From positions 1-57,732 of the forward strand of contig JAPMTR010000076.1 in NCBI GenBank assembly GCA_026552975.1: DNA of 57,732 bases, written 5' to 3'. Below are positions 44,391-53,306 of the stretch, one piece after another (positions within the stretch are counted from its first letter, which is position 1; each line of letters starts with the position of its first letter). Source of the DNA: Candidatus Methanoperedens sp. GTDB lineage: Archaea; Halobacteriota; Methanosarcinia; Methanosarcinales; Methanoperedenaceae. A program made the translations under genes and the position numbers. The notes beneath the pieces were generated by a model. It saw only the letters and a list, made by a program, of their open reading frames with translations, did not search any database and was not told the DNA's origin.

Positions 44391-45026
44391 ATGAAATTGC
44401 TTGCATTATCAGACCTTCATGGCGATTATTCACATATCAACGCCATTCTTGATAAAGCCGGGGATTTTGACTATGTCCTGATCGCAGGCGATATAACAGA
44501 TTTCGGGCCTGATGAAAAAGCGCTTGAATTGCTGGGAATGTTTAAGGATCCTGTGTTCGTAGTTCCGGGAAATTGCGATAATCCCTCACTCCTTAAATCA
44601 CTGGATGATAATAAAAATGCCATAAACCTGCACAATTCACTGTATACAATGGGGGAATTTACATTTATGGGACTTGGAGGTTCAAACCCGACCCCTTTTA
44701 ATACACCCTTTGAACTCTCTGAAAAAAAGATCGGTGAATACATAGGAACCTTATTGAGCAGGTCAAAGGGACGAAATATCCTGTTATCACATGCTCCACC
44801 CCAGAACACCACAGATAAACTGCCGTTCGGGAACGTTGGAAGTATTGCCCTTTCGCGCTACCTGGGACGATTCGATCTTATTGTTTGCGGTCATATACAT
44901 GAAGGCAGGGGTGTTGTGCATGTCAATGGCACATGCATTGTGAATCCCGGGATGGCTTCAAAAGGCCAGGCGGCATTGATAACGATAGAGGATGAAATAA
45001 AAGTAGATTTTATTGATACGAATTAA
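44391..45026 (+). CDS. Calcineurin-like metallophosphoesterase
   Basis: A 211-residue phosphoesterase of the YfcE/MJ0936-like type. Metal ligands appear in SDLHGD, GDITDFG, PGNCDN, LSHAPPQN and CGHIHEGRG. It probably hydrolyses phosphodiesters in the cytoplasm; the natural substrate is unknown. It lies 37 bp after the HTH-CBS gene and 44 bp before cooC-like, all on the plus strand. Confidence 0.9.
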   Translation: MKLLALSDLHGDYSHINAILDKAGDFDYVLIAGDITDFGPDEKALELLGMFKDPVFVVPGNCDNPSLLKSLDDNKNAINLHNSLYTMGEFTFMGLGGSNPTPFNTPFELSEKKIGEYIGTLLSRSKGRNILLSHAPPQNTTDKLPFGNVGSIALSRYLGRFDLIVCGHIHEGRGVVHVNGTCIVNPGMASKGQAALITIEDEIKVDFIDTN

Positions 45027-45070
45027 TTTAATAAAAATTGGATGAAATTAAAAAAGGATGAAATGATACA

Positions 45071-45838
45071 ATGATAAAGATCGCGATCTCAGGAAAAGGG
45101 GGCGTAGGAAAAACAACGCTCTCAGGGACCCTGGCAAGACTTTTTGCAAGGAATGGTTACGATGTCCTTGCAATTGATGCTGATCCCAGTATGAACCTTG
45201 CCTCTGCACTTGGTGTTAAGAATGCGCCAAAGCCGCTTACTGAATATAATGAGCTCATCGATGAACGGGCAGGAGGGCCTTCCGGGGTTTTTAAAATAAA
45301 TCCAAAAGTGGATGACATTGTTGAGAAATTTGGAGTGGTCGGGCCGGATAATGTCAAACTTCTTGTCCTGGGAACAATAGAAAGAGGCGGAAGCGGCTGT
45401 ATGTGCCCGGCCAGCTCTTTCCTGAAAGCGCTTATGCGCCATGTGATCCTTAAATTGAACAGTGTGGTTATTCTTGATATGGAAGCCGGTATTGAACATC
45501 TTGGCCGCGGCACAACAAAAGGAATAGATTATATGATCATTGTCGTAGAGCCAGGCGCACGTTCGATCGATACAGCAGGAAGGGTAGCAGAACTTGGTCG
45601 GCAGATCGGGATAACAAAATTCGGCGTGGTTATAAATAAAACCGGAGATGAGGGAAAAGAGATCGAAGAAAAACTTCTGGCTTATGATCTGCCGGTAATT
45701 GGAATGATACCATTTGACAGCAACCTTGTGAAAGCAGACCTTGCTAATGTTTCACCGATCGATGGGAACAGTATCGCGATCCATTCTATTAACAGGATAT
45801 TTGAAAAATTAATGAGTGAAATGGAGGAAAGACCATAA
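45071..45838 (+). CDS. CooC-type nickel-insertion ATPase
   Basis: A 255-residue SIMIBI ATPase with deviant Walker A SGKGGVGKTT, DADPSMNLASALG and, at about residue 113-116, the CMCP Cys pair (CXC) by which CooC dimers bind metal. CooC proteins help load nickel into carbon monoxide dehydrogenase, central to the acetyl-CoA pathway of methanogens and ANME archaea. No CODH genes are in the window, so this could be an orphan copy. Its stop codon overlaps the inferred ATA start of RadB. Confidence 0.88.
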   Translation: MIKIAISGKGGVGKTTLSGTLARLFARNGYDVLAIDADPSMNLASALGVKNAPKPLTEYNELIDERAGGPSGVFKINPKVDDIVEKFGVVGPDNVKLLVLGTIERGGSGCMCPASSFLKALMRHVILKLNSVVILDMEAGIEHLGRGTTKGIDYMIIVVEPGARSIDTAGRVAELGRQIGITKFGVVINKTGDEGKEIEEKLLAYDLPVIGMIPFDSNLVKADLANVSPIDGNSIAIHSINRIFEKLMSEMEERP

Positions 45839-46518
45839 AAAAACCCGAACGCATTCCCAGCGGATGCAAACCACTGGATGAAATGCTTGGCGGGGGGGTT
45901 GAAACCGGGATAGTCACCCAATTGTACGGCGGATCTGGCACAGGAAAGACGAATATCTGCATCCAGCTTGCTGTTGAATGCGTAAAAAGCGGAAAAAAAG
46001 TTATCTATATCGATACAGAAGGTTTCTCAGCAGACAGGTTCAAACAGATAGCCGGTGAGGATGCCAAAAAGATCGCCGCGGATATAATAATCTACGAACC
46101 GGCAAGCTTTGAGCAGCAATATTCAGCCATAACAGATATCGAAAAACTCATGAACGACAAAATGGGCCTAATTGTTCTTGACTCTGCAGCGCTTTTCTAC
46201 AGGCTTGGCCTTACACAGGATGATTCTAACGCGGAAAATATTTCCATCCGGCGTGAACTTGTGAACCAGATAGGGATACTCCATGGGATAGCCCGGAAAA
46301 ATGGCCTGTCTGTCGTGATCACCAACCAGGTTTATAAGGATATATCTACAGGTGAACTCTGCCCCGTAGGTGGCAATGCAATAGAGCACCTTTCAAAAAC
46401 GATCATTTTACTGGATAAGACTGGTCCTTCAAAACGAAAAGCAACACTTAGAAAACACAGATCAAAATGTGAAGGTATTTTTTGTGAATTCAGGCTGACC
46501 GACAAAGGCTCAGAATAG
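45835..46518 (+). CDS. radB: DNA repair and recombination protein RadB, probable ATA start
   Basis: A 227-residue RecA/RadA paralogue. Walker A is YGGSGTGKTN, Walker B ends LIVLDSAALFY, and VVITNQVY is typical of RadB. The family's N-terminus (IPSGCKPLDEMLGGGVE) is encoded upstream of the first ATG (45883), and the frame back to the stop at 45817 has no ATG, GTG or TTG. The best start is ATA at 45835, seven bases behind GGAGG and overlapping the cooC-like stop as ATAA. ATT 45853 or CTG 45874 are weaker choices. RadB regulates RadA-driven recombination. Confidence 0.88.
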   Translation: MKKPERIPSGCKPLDEMLGGGVETGIVTQLYGGSGTGKTNICIQLAVECVKSGKKVIYIDTEGFSADRFKQIAGEDAKKIAADIIIYEPASFEQQYSAITDIEKLMNDKMGLIVLDSAALFYRLGLTQDDSNAENISIRRELVNQIGILHGIARKNGLSVVITNQVYKDISTGELCPVGGNAIEHLSKTIILLDKTGPSKRKATLRKHRSKCEGIFCEFRLTDKGSE

Positions 46519-46539
46519 GAATAAACTATATAACAAAAA

Positions 46540-46869
46540 TCAGGGAACAGGTCCCATTGATTTCCCTGAAAAGATGTTTGGAGCTGTCAGGATCATTTTC
46601 ACAATATCCCTGTGGTCTTCTTTTAGGGAATAACATCGATGCTCACGCTTCAAATAGATGCGAAGTATCCCAAGCCTCGTATGCATCTGTCCAACCATCG
46701 CAGAAACCCCCCTATAATTTACTTCAAATCCCTGTTTTTTAAGATGAGTATAAATTTCACATGTAGTATAATTTTTTGTTTGCAGGAAAAGGTTTAGTAG
46801 ACATTTCCTTATCCCGATTTTATCTTTAACCAGAAATTTCGACAACCTTGCTGTCACACCATTTTCCAT
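46540..46869 (-). CDS. DUF2551 winged-helix-like protein
   Basis: A 109-residue protein that matches my memory of DUF2551, a small family confined mostly to methanogenic archaea. The pattern of helices with TTCEIYTHLKKQGFEVNYRG and a wing-like end suggests a winged helix DNA-binding fold. Function unknown. It is convergent with radB and lies alone on the minus strand. Confidence 0.75.
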   Translation of the reverse strand: MENGVTARLSKFLVKDKIGIRKCLLNLFLQTKNYTTCEIYTHLKKQGFEVNYRGVSAMVGQMHTRLGILRIYLKREHRCYSLKEDHRDIVKMILTAPNIFSGKSMGPVP

Positions 46870-46945
46870 GTCTTTTGGTATAGTATCACCATTAATTAGA
46901 ATGAATGATTAGATTATTAAACTTTCTGGTTTTCTTATGAAAAAC

Positions 46946-47362
46946 TCATGGTTTTGGCTTTATCTTTTCACCTTTTAGTATTTTAAAAAGTTTCTGGAAA
47001 AAATCATTTAATCCTGACACCGGTTTTTTAGGCTGCTCCTCCTGAACAGCAGGTGGTTCCTGAATCACAGGTTTTATTTGAGTTCCTCTTAAAAGATACC
47101 AGGTAAGCATTTCTGCATATGCTATGATGCCAATATATGCGGACCAGATGAAAAGCAGTATATGGAGATTGTATATCTGTATACCGGAATATGAAAACTG
47201 AACAATTGAAAAGAAGCTCACTGCATAATCTGAAATTATAAAAAGGAAAACTACAGGAACAACGATCATAACAATAGCTGAAAGGATAGGTGAGATATAT
47301 ACAAGAATTCCAAGAATAATGATAGAGTAAATAAATAAAATTAAAAGAGATATAATATCCAT
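46946..47362 (-). CDS. Membrane protein of a surface-protein operon, unknown
   Basis: A 138-residue protein with about three or four membrane helices in residues 1-95 and a charged Pro/Glu-rich cytoplasmic tail (EPPAVQEEQPKKP) ending in basic residues. It starts exactly at the last base of the upstream secreted-protein gene (1-bp overlap), so the two are made together. I recognise no family. Confidence 0.68.
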   Translation of the reverse strand: MDIISLLILFIYSIIILGILVYISPILSAIVMIVVPVVFLFIISDYAVSFFSIVQFSYSGIQIYNLHILLFIWSAYIGIIAYAEMLTWYLLRGTQIKPVIQEPPAVQEEQPKKPVSGLNDFFQKLFKILKGEKIKPKP

Positions 47363-48996
47363 TATTGAGCCCTCATTTTATTTTTTGTTATTAAATAAGC
47401 TGCAAATGCCACAATTCCAATGATAAATGAAATAACTACAAATGACAGGATCATAAATATCATCATTTCAGACCATCCTGCATTTAAAGATGTTGTATCG
47501 ACTTTTTTTGATCCGACAACTGCGATATTCTTGATCTCAACTGCATTTGATTGAGCATACCTTACTGTCCCCAGGATATCACGATATGTTGCATCCGCTG
47601 CTGGAAGGGTTGATGAATTACCTTTCAAAGTATATCTAATAGATGTCTTTTTTCCCGCATCCAGGAAACCTGACCATGAATCATTTCCATTTGCAAGAAA
47701 ATTACCCGCAGGGATCTTATCATTAACGACCACATTAGAAGGCCTGTCCCCTGAATTTATTATTTCCAATTCTACTTCTATCATCCCTTTATTTTTCACC
47801 GCTGTTTTTATCATACGAATATATGGCATATGAACATTCATGATTACTGTATTTGATAAGCTTGTCTTACCATTCCATTGTGCAGTGGCAGCAGGGAGCT
47901 GGTATGTTCCAGGTTTTTGCGGATTTATGAAATATGAAATGTTTGATGAATTCTTGGGTCTAAGTTCGATGTCCCAGTCCATTTGTTTTGGATTTGTATC
48001 TGACACATTATCATGAATATGAACGAAAGCGGGATTTAATCCTGAATTATAAACAACTAATTCGACCTGGACTTTGTCTTCGTCGGTTTCTTCCTGTATG
48101 CGTTTTTCAATTGATATAAAAGGTTTAACAGATACCTCCTTGTTTATAGTTGAAAAATAAGCAATATTTTTATAATCTCGCACTTCTATTGTTGAAGTTA
48201 TCGAAATAATGGAATCTGGGGACAGACCCTCTATTTTTGACGTAAATGATCTTGTCCCATTGATCCCGAATGCGGTAAATTCCGATGTTTTGGAACCAAG
48301 ATTAGTGCTGTTAAGGGTTATACGCGCTATATTGATCGTTTTTTCACCTGTAATGCTGATAGATACTGAAATGATCTCATCCGGATCATATTCTTCTTTA
48401 TCCGTAATGATCTTTCCATCTATCACAGGGATATTATATTTGAAAAATTCAATTTCTATAAAACCTGTCCTGTTTATTTCGGTGACCACTAAATGCATAT
48501 TATCATAATCTTTTGCATCATCCTTCATGAATATATCCGTAACCGTTGTGTTTTCTCCTGATATTGAAAGGGTAACGGAATCCTTACCTAGTGAATCTAA
48601 TCCTATGGAATAATTCTCATACGAATATGTATCTCCCCATTTTAATGTCGTATTTCCTGAAGGGATCCATAATGTCTTCTCTTCAAGTTTGCTAATAGCG
48701 ATCCATGAATTACTCCCATATACCCCTAAAAGGGTTATCCTGATAGAGTCATTCTGTGCGAACTCATTTACTTTAAAGTCCTTCTTTTCTATCTCGATCG
48801 TGTTTTTATAAATTGTCAGGGAAGAGCTCAAAGGACTCTGGACTTTTGCCTTCACAAGATAATTTTCAAAAGCAATCGAGCCATTGGATCCAATTGATCC
48901 TGAGGATTTTGCGACCCACACCTTATCTGCAGCGCCCGGGGATGCAGATAAGAGTAAAAATATTATTATGAAACATATTACAATTTTTATGTTCAT
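47362..48996 (-). CDS. Secreted, membrane-anchored DUF11/CARDB-like repeat protein
   Basis: A 544-residue protein with a signal peptide (cleavage near AAD), a beta-rich N-terminal domain, Ig-like repeats in the second half of the DUF11/CARDB kind (VELVVYNSGLNPAFVHIHDNV, VELEIINSGDRPSNVVVNDK) and a C-terminal membrane helix (MIFMILSFVVISFIIGIVAF). It should display an extracellular stalk. Related proteins are encoded at 53307-55019 and 55650-57347. Adhesion or S-layer association is plausible but not shown. Confidence 0.8.
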   Translation of the reverse strand: MNIKIVICFIIIFLLLSASPGAADKVWVAKSSGSIGSNGSIAFENYLVKAKVQSPLSSSLTIYKNTIEIEKKDFKVNEFAQNDSIRITLLGVYGSNSWIAISKLEEKTLWIPSGNTTLKWGDTYSYENYSIGLDSLGKDSVTLSISGENTTVTDIFMKDDAKDYDNMHLVVTEINRTGFIEIEFFKYNIPVIDGKIITDKEEYDPDEIISVSISITGEKTINIARITLNSTNLGSKTSEFTAFGINGTRSFTSKIEGLSPDSIISITSTIEVRDYKNIAYFSTINKEVSVKPFISIEKRIQEETDEDKVQVELVVYNSGLNPAFVHIHDNVSDTNPKQMDWDIELRPKNSSNISYFINPQKPGTYQLPAATAQWNGKTSLSNTVIMNVHMPYIRMIKTAVKNKGMIEVELEIINSGDRPSNVVVNDKIPAGNFLANGNDSWSGFLDAGKKTSIRYTLKGNSSTLPAADATYRDILGTVRYAQSNAVEIKNIAVVGSKKVDTTSLNAGWSEMMIFMILSFVVISFIIGIVAFAAYLITKNKMRAQ

Positions 48997-49039
48997 TATA
49001 CTTTAAATTGAATTCAATTGGTTTAAACTTTTCTTATAT

Positions 49040-50278
49040 TTATATAGAAATAATTTCCTTATTGGCTGGAGCAAATGACCTGACCCCGATTTCATCTCTT
49101 ATCCAGTCCGCAAAACCTTCAGTGTTGTCACCATGCACTGTGATAACTGTTTCAGTGCCATTATCACAGAATTTCCTGACGACTTCTTTTAATTGCACAT
49201 CCCCGCTATGCGCTGAAAAATCATAGAGCTCAAGCCTGCAATTAAGATGTACTGTGCGTTTTCCGTTCACTATATACCCCCGCTCAAGTGCAGATCTACC
49301 ATTCGTATCTTCTGCCTGGTATCCGGTAAGGAAGATCTTGGATTTAGGGTCATTGTAAATCTCATCTATATAATAAAGAACAGGGCCTCCATTTAACATC
49401 CCTGCGCTGGTAACGATTATAGAAGGCTTGTTAATAATAAATTCCCTGTCTTCCCTTTTTACAATGTTGCCGCTTGTAAATGCCTTTTCAAGGTTATTTA
49501 TATCCTTGATGTATTCTGGTGATCTTTTAAAGAGATTGAAGACATCAACTCCCATGCCGTCCACGAAAGCATGAAGACCGTGTTTTTTCAGGATCTGCAT
49601 GATCTCCTGTGTCCTTCCTATGCCAAAGGCCGGAATTATCGCTCTTCCACCAATATCAATTGTTTCCTTTATGGATCTTATGAATCTTTCTTCCAGGATC
49701 TTCCTGGGAGTATGATCCCTCCCGAAATAGGTGCTCTCGATCAGGAGTATGTCACTTTCTGGAAAATCGGTGTCGGCGCCCTTCTGGAGTTCGGTACTGA
49801 TAGTATTCAGATCACCCGTATAAAAAAGGCTCTGTTTTTCTTTTTCAATGTGTACCATTGAAGAGCCTGGGATATGCCCTGCATCATAAAAGCACGCTGA
49901 ATAACCATTTGTGTTAAATTCCTTCCTGTATCCTTTTACACGTACTTTTCGTTCAAATTCCTGGATCTCCTCAGTATAATATGGGATAACATGCCTTTTT
50001 CTTCCTGCGATCTTCAGGGTATCCCGCGCGAGCAGTGCAGATAATTTTGCAGTCGGCGGTGTGCAATAGACCTCTGGTTCAAGGTCCATGAGATTCGGGA
50101 CAAGGCCGCAATGGTCAAGATGCCCATGAGAAATGATAATGGTTTTAGGCCGAAGACCGTTGGATGGGTAAGATGGCGGATCAGTTGGCTTGATCCCGTA
50201 ATCCAGGAGAAGTTCTTCGTTTATGATGATCGCAGAACGCCCTACTTCCTGTGCTCCTCCAAGGAATCGTATGTTTAT
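49040..50278 (-). CDS. MBL-fold beta-CASP RNA-processing nuclease, probable ATA start
   Basis: A 412-residue protein when extended to ATA 50278. The first ATG (50089) would cut off the metal-binding motif SHGHLDHCG and the family's N-terminus (IRFLGGAQEVGRSAI), all encoded in the same frame with no stop. The extension has no ATG, GTG or TTG. ATA 50278 sits where the initiator Met is expected and follows GAGGCGATAAC. Later motifs are YDAGHIPGS, FYTGDLN, ESTYFG and the beta-CASP blocks GIGRTQE, TSAGML and DFSAHSG. Relatives are RNase J/CPSF-like nucleases. The short KH domains of aCPSF1 are absent. Confidence 0.88.
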   Translation of the reverse strand: MNIRFLGGAQEVGRSAIIINEELLLDYGIKPTDPPSYPSNGLRPKTIIISHGHLDHCGLVPNLMDLEPEVYCTPPTAKLSALLARDTLKIAGRKRHVIPYYTEEIQEFERKVRVKGYRKEFNTNGYSACFYDAGHIPGSSMVHIEKEKQSLFYTGDLNTISTELQKGADTDFPESDILLIESTYFGRDHTPRKILEERFIRSIKETIDIGGRAIIPAFGIGRTQEIMQILKKHGLHAFVDGMGVDVFNLFKRSPEYIKDINNLEKAFTSGNIVKREDREFIINKPSIIVTSAGMLNGGPVLYYIDEIYNDPKSKIFLTGYQAEDTNGRSALERGYIVNGKRTVHLNCRLELYDFSAHSGDVQLKEVVRKFCDNGTETVITVHGDNTEGFADWIRDEIGVRSFAPANKEIISI

Positions 50279-50438
50279 GTTATCGCCTCAGTAATGTTTG
50301 ACTCAATTCTATTTTGGAGATATTATAGTCTTTTGATATTGTACTGCACAAATGTATCTGAATTTGTGCATTATGCCGAAAACTTTGCGCTCTATCCGTC
50401 CGAAGATTTATGTATATCCGGCTATATTTAAATAATGT

Positions 50439-50756
50439 ATGACAACTAATGCAGTACAAATTAGAATGCCATCTGTATTACTAAAAAACATAGAAGACCT
50501 TGTCAAGCAGGGATATTATAAAAACAAAAGCGAAGCAATTATCGATGCTGTACGTCATTTTGTGGGTTTTGGGCAGACAAAAAGCGATGTGGCTAGATTC
50601 ATACGTGAAGAGCTGCATGGAAGAAAAATAAAGCGGGGTTATTCTAAAAAAGAATTTGATACCATATGGGAAAAAGTAGGAATAGAACATGATTGGAAAG
50701 AACGCTTCGGAACTGATGTTGATAGCGTTATGAAAGAACTCAGGAGAAGGCGATGA
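50439..50756 (+). CDS. CopG-like antitoxin (VapB-type)
   Basis: A 105-residue protein with an N-terminal ribbon-helix-helix domain (AVQIRMPSVLLKNIEDLVKQG, split over two elements, then SEAIIDAVRHF) and a basic C-terminal region for toxin contact. It is coupled to a PIN-domain gene by a 4-bp ATGA overlap. Upstream DNA (50279-50438) is AT-rich without a clear operator. Confidence 0.78.
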   Translation: MTTNAVQIRMPSVLLKNIEDLVKQGYYKNKSEAIIDAVRHFVGFGQTKSDVARFIREELHGRKIKRGYSKKEFDTIWEKVGIEHDWKERFGTDVDSVMKELRRRR

Positions 50757-51193
50757 TATTCATCGATACAGATATCTTTGTGATCGAAAAGCTATTTAAG
50801 AAAGATAACAGATATGCGGTTACACATGAATTTCTAAATAGTGATTCAAAGGAAAAATGTACTTCAATTTTTAACCTGTTTGAACTTCTTGGCATTGTTT
50901 CTTTTAATCTGAGTACGACCGATCTGAAAAAATTACTAAAAGGATTTTCTGAAGTGTATAATATAAAGATACTGTTTCCCAAAACTTCATACACGTCGCC
51001 AGATGACTTTGTGGAGCAGTTATTCGATAATGTTTTTGAAAAAATAACCTTGAAGATGAGTTTTTCGGATGCTTTGATATTGAGCGTTGCAGAAGAACAT
51101 TCCTGCTCTAAATTTGTGACATGGAATGTAAAACATTTTGAAAGTCGGACAGATATTCCTGTGAAGAATCCGGAAGAGATGTTGCCCTTATAG
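50753..51193 (+). CDS. PIN-domain toxin (VapC-like)
   Basis: A 146-residue PIN nuclease. Acidic residues of the active site are seen in FIDTDIFV, the FNLFELLG segment, SFSDALILSVAE and TWNVKHFE. VapC toxins cleave tRNA or rRNA until neutralised by VapB. It forms a toxin-antitoxin pair with the preceding gene. Its last 6 bp overlap the end of the convergent coaD gene. Confidence 0.82.
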   Translation: MIFIDTDIFVIEKLFKKDNRYAVTHEFLNSDSKEKCTSIFNLFELLGIVSFNLSTTDLKKLLKGFSEVYNIKILFPKTSYTSPDDFVEQLFDNVFEKITLKMSFSDALILSVAEEHSCSKFVTWNVKHFESRTDIPVKNPEEMLPL

Positions 51194-51643
51194 ATTCAGT
51201 ACTTTCCCATGCTCATCGATCTCCCCGTTCCAGATACGTGTGCTGGATATCGGCAAACCATCATCAGCAAGAATATATTCAACAAGCACGATTTTTAACT
51301 GGCTCAAGCCCTTCTCTTTGCGTATCATGTTGATCTTAAGTCCGATCGGATGCGTTTCGGGAGATACTACAATGTAATCGAAATCCTCTCTTATTGTAGG
51401 GCCATATGGGTCGTCAAGTTTCACAATTGTCGGGATGATCCCAAGAGTCTTGATATAATTCATAACATCCTCATAGCGCATCTGATATTCATCCACCTCA
51501 TGATCCTTTTTTCTGGTCATTTCATCAGATGTCAGCCCTATTAGTAGTTCACCACCCCTGCTTAGTTCCACAGCTTTTTTCAGAAGGGCAATATGTCCGT
51601 CATGCAAAGGATTAAAAGTTCCTCCGACGGCTACTCGTGGCAT
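51188..51643 (-). CDS. coaD: Phosphopantetheine adenylyltransferase, archaeal type
   Basis: A 151-residue nucleotidyltransferase that makes dephospho-CoA from ATP and 4'-phosphopantetheine. Signatures are VAVGGTFNPLHDGHIALLKKA (TxxH-type HxGH site) and a final ISSTRI. The length fits the archaeal/eukaryotic-like PPAT family. The ATG follows GGAG. Neighbouring lysS is divergent. Confidence 0.93.
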   Translation of the reverse strand: MPRVAVGGTFNPLHDGHIALLKKAVELSRGGELLIGLTSDEMTRKKDHEVDEYQMRYEDVMNYIKTLGIIPTIVKLDDPYGPTIREDFDYIVVSPETHPIGLKINMIRKEKGLSQLKIVLVEYILADDGLPISSTRIWNGEIDEHGKVLNL

Positions 51644-51710
51644 ATACTCCTGATTGGAGAATTAAACGATAATAGTATCTTTTAATATCTCTTGTGTGAT
51701 TTGAGGGACT

Positions 51711-53219
51711 ATGACTCAAGAGACAATACATTGGGCAGATGTTATAGCTCAAGACGTACTTTCGCGCGGGAATAAGCATACTGTGGCATCCGGGATCACT
51801 CCTTCAGGCCCGATCCACATCGGGAACATGAGAGAAGTCGTGACTGCGGATGCTGTATATAAAGCGCTCGTGGATAAAGGCGCAGATGCGCGTCTTATCT
51901 ATATCGCGGATACCCTTGACCCTCTTCGCAAAGTTTATCCTTTCCTTTCAAAGGATTATGAAGCCCATGTTGGAAAACCCTTATCAGAGATCCCGTGTCC
52001 CTGCGGGGGTCACAAAAGCTATGCCGAACATTTCCTTCTCCCATTTATTGAGGCCCTGCATACACTTTCCATCAAACCTGTTGTTTACAGGGCTGATGTC
52101 CTTTATAAAGAAGGAAAATATGTTGAATCCATCAAAAAAGCGCTTACTAACAGGGATGCTATTGCGATAATATTAGAAGAAGTAGCAGGACGCGACCTTG
52201 GACCCGACTGGAGCCCGTATAATGCTATATGTAACGATTGTGGACGGCTCAGTTCAACAAAAGTGACCGGTTTTGATTCAGAAAAAGAAAAGATAGATTA
52301 TACCTGCAAATGCGGCTCGATCGGAACTGTTTCCATGACTGGCGGCGGAAAACTTAACTGGCGCGTTGACTGGCCTGCGCGCTGGCCGCTCTTTGGTACG
52401 ACAGTTGAACCTTTTGGGAAAGATCATGCCACAGCTGGCGGTTCATACGATACTGGAAAAAGGATCGCACATGAAATATATAATTATGAGCCACCCCACC
52501 CGATCGTGTATGAATGGATCATGTTAAAAGGAAAAGGAGCAATGCATTCATCGACCGGCCTTGCAATTTCTATCAATGATATGCTTGATATCGTGCCGCC
52601 GGAAGTCCTGCGCTACCTTATTATAAGGCAAAAACCTGAGAAACATATTGAATTTGACCCGGGATTATCATTCCTTAATCTTATTGATGAATATGACCAG
52701 GTAGAAGGCGACCAGAGGGCACACCAGCTTTCACGAACTGAAGGAACGGTACCTTCAAAGATCCCGTTCAGGCACATGGTTACTGCCGTGCAAATTGTAG
52801 ATGACAGGGGTTTTGATTATCTTCTCACTGTCCTTGAGCGAACTGGTTATGATACATCTGATAAAGAAGCGATAAGACAAAGAGCAAAAAATGCACGGAA
52901 CTGGCTGACAAAATATGCCCCGCTATTCGTGAAGTTCAAAGTCCAGGAAATCATTCCACCTCAGGTGAAAAGTTTCACGAAAGAGCAAAAAATGGCGCTT
53001 TCAATCCTGGCTGACCAGATGGAGCACGGTATGTCAGGACAGGATATCCACGATAATTTATACAAGGTCGCCGAAGAAACCGGCCTTGACGGGAAACACG
53101 TTTTTGAGACGGTCTATCTTGCCCTTCTTGGTTTGAAGTCCGGACCGCGTGCAGGGCATTTTCTTGCCTCCCTTGATAAAGATTTCGTGGTAAAAAGGTT
53201 CAGAGAAGCATGTTATTAG
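51711..53219 (+). CDS. lysS: Lysyl-tRNA synthetase, class I
   Basis: A 502-residue class I synthetase. The ATP-binding HIGH-type motif is PIHIGN, Zn-binding Cys pairs appear at CPCGG and CNDCG/CKCG, and the TAGGSYDTGKRIAHEIY region fits class I LysRS. The KMSKS-equivalent reads GAMHSSTG and lacks both lysines, which is a looser motif than most class I enzymes show. The ATG follows GAGGG closely. Class I LysRS is typical of many Euryarchaeota. Confidence 0.96.
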   Translation: MTQETIHWADVIAQDVLSRGNKHTVASGITPSGPIHIGNMREVVTADAVYKALVDKGADARLIYIADTLDPLRKVYPFLSKDYEAHVGKPLSEIPCPCGGHKSYAEHFLLPFIEALHTLSIKPVVYRADVLYKEGKYVESIKKALTNRDAIAIILEEVAGRDLGPDWSPYNAICNDCGRLSSTKVTGFDSEKEKIDYTCKCGSIGTVSMTGGGKLNWRVDWPARWPLFGTTVEPFGKDHATAGGSYDTGKRIAHEIYNYEPPHPIVYEWIMLKGKGAMHSSTGLAISINDMLDIVPPEVLRYLIIRQKPEKHIEFDPGLSFLNLIDEYDQVEGDQRAHQLSRTEGTVPSKIPFRHMVTAVQIVDDRGFDYLLTVLERTGYDTSDKEAIRQRAKNARNWLTKYAPLFVKFKVQEIIPPQVKSFTKEQKMALSILADQMEHGMSGQDIHDNLYKVAEETGLDGKHVFETVYLALLGLKSGPRAGHFLASLDKDFVVKRFREACY

Positions 53220-53306
53220 ATCAAAGTTCTCATAATTATGATGAGTTCTTTTCGCAATTATACGAACAATAGTTTTAAGTACTTTATCTGCCAAGGTATT
53301 ATTTAG

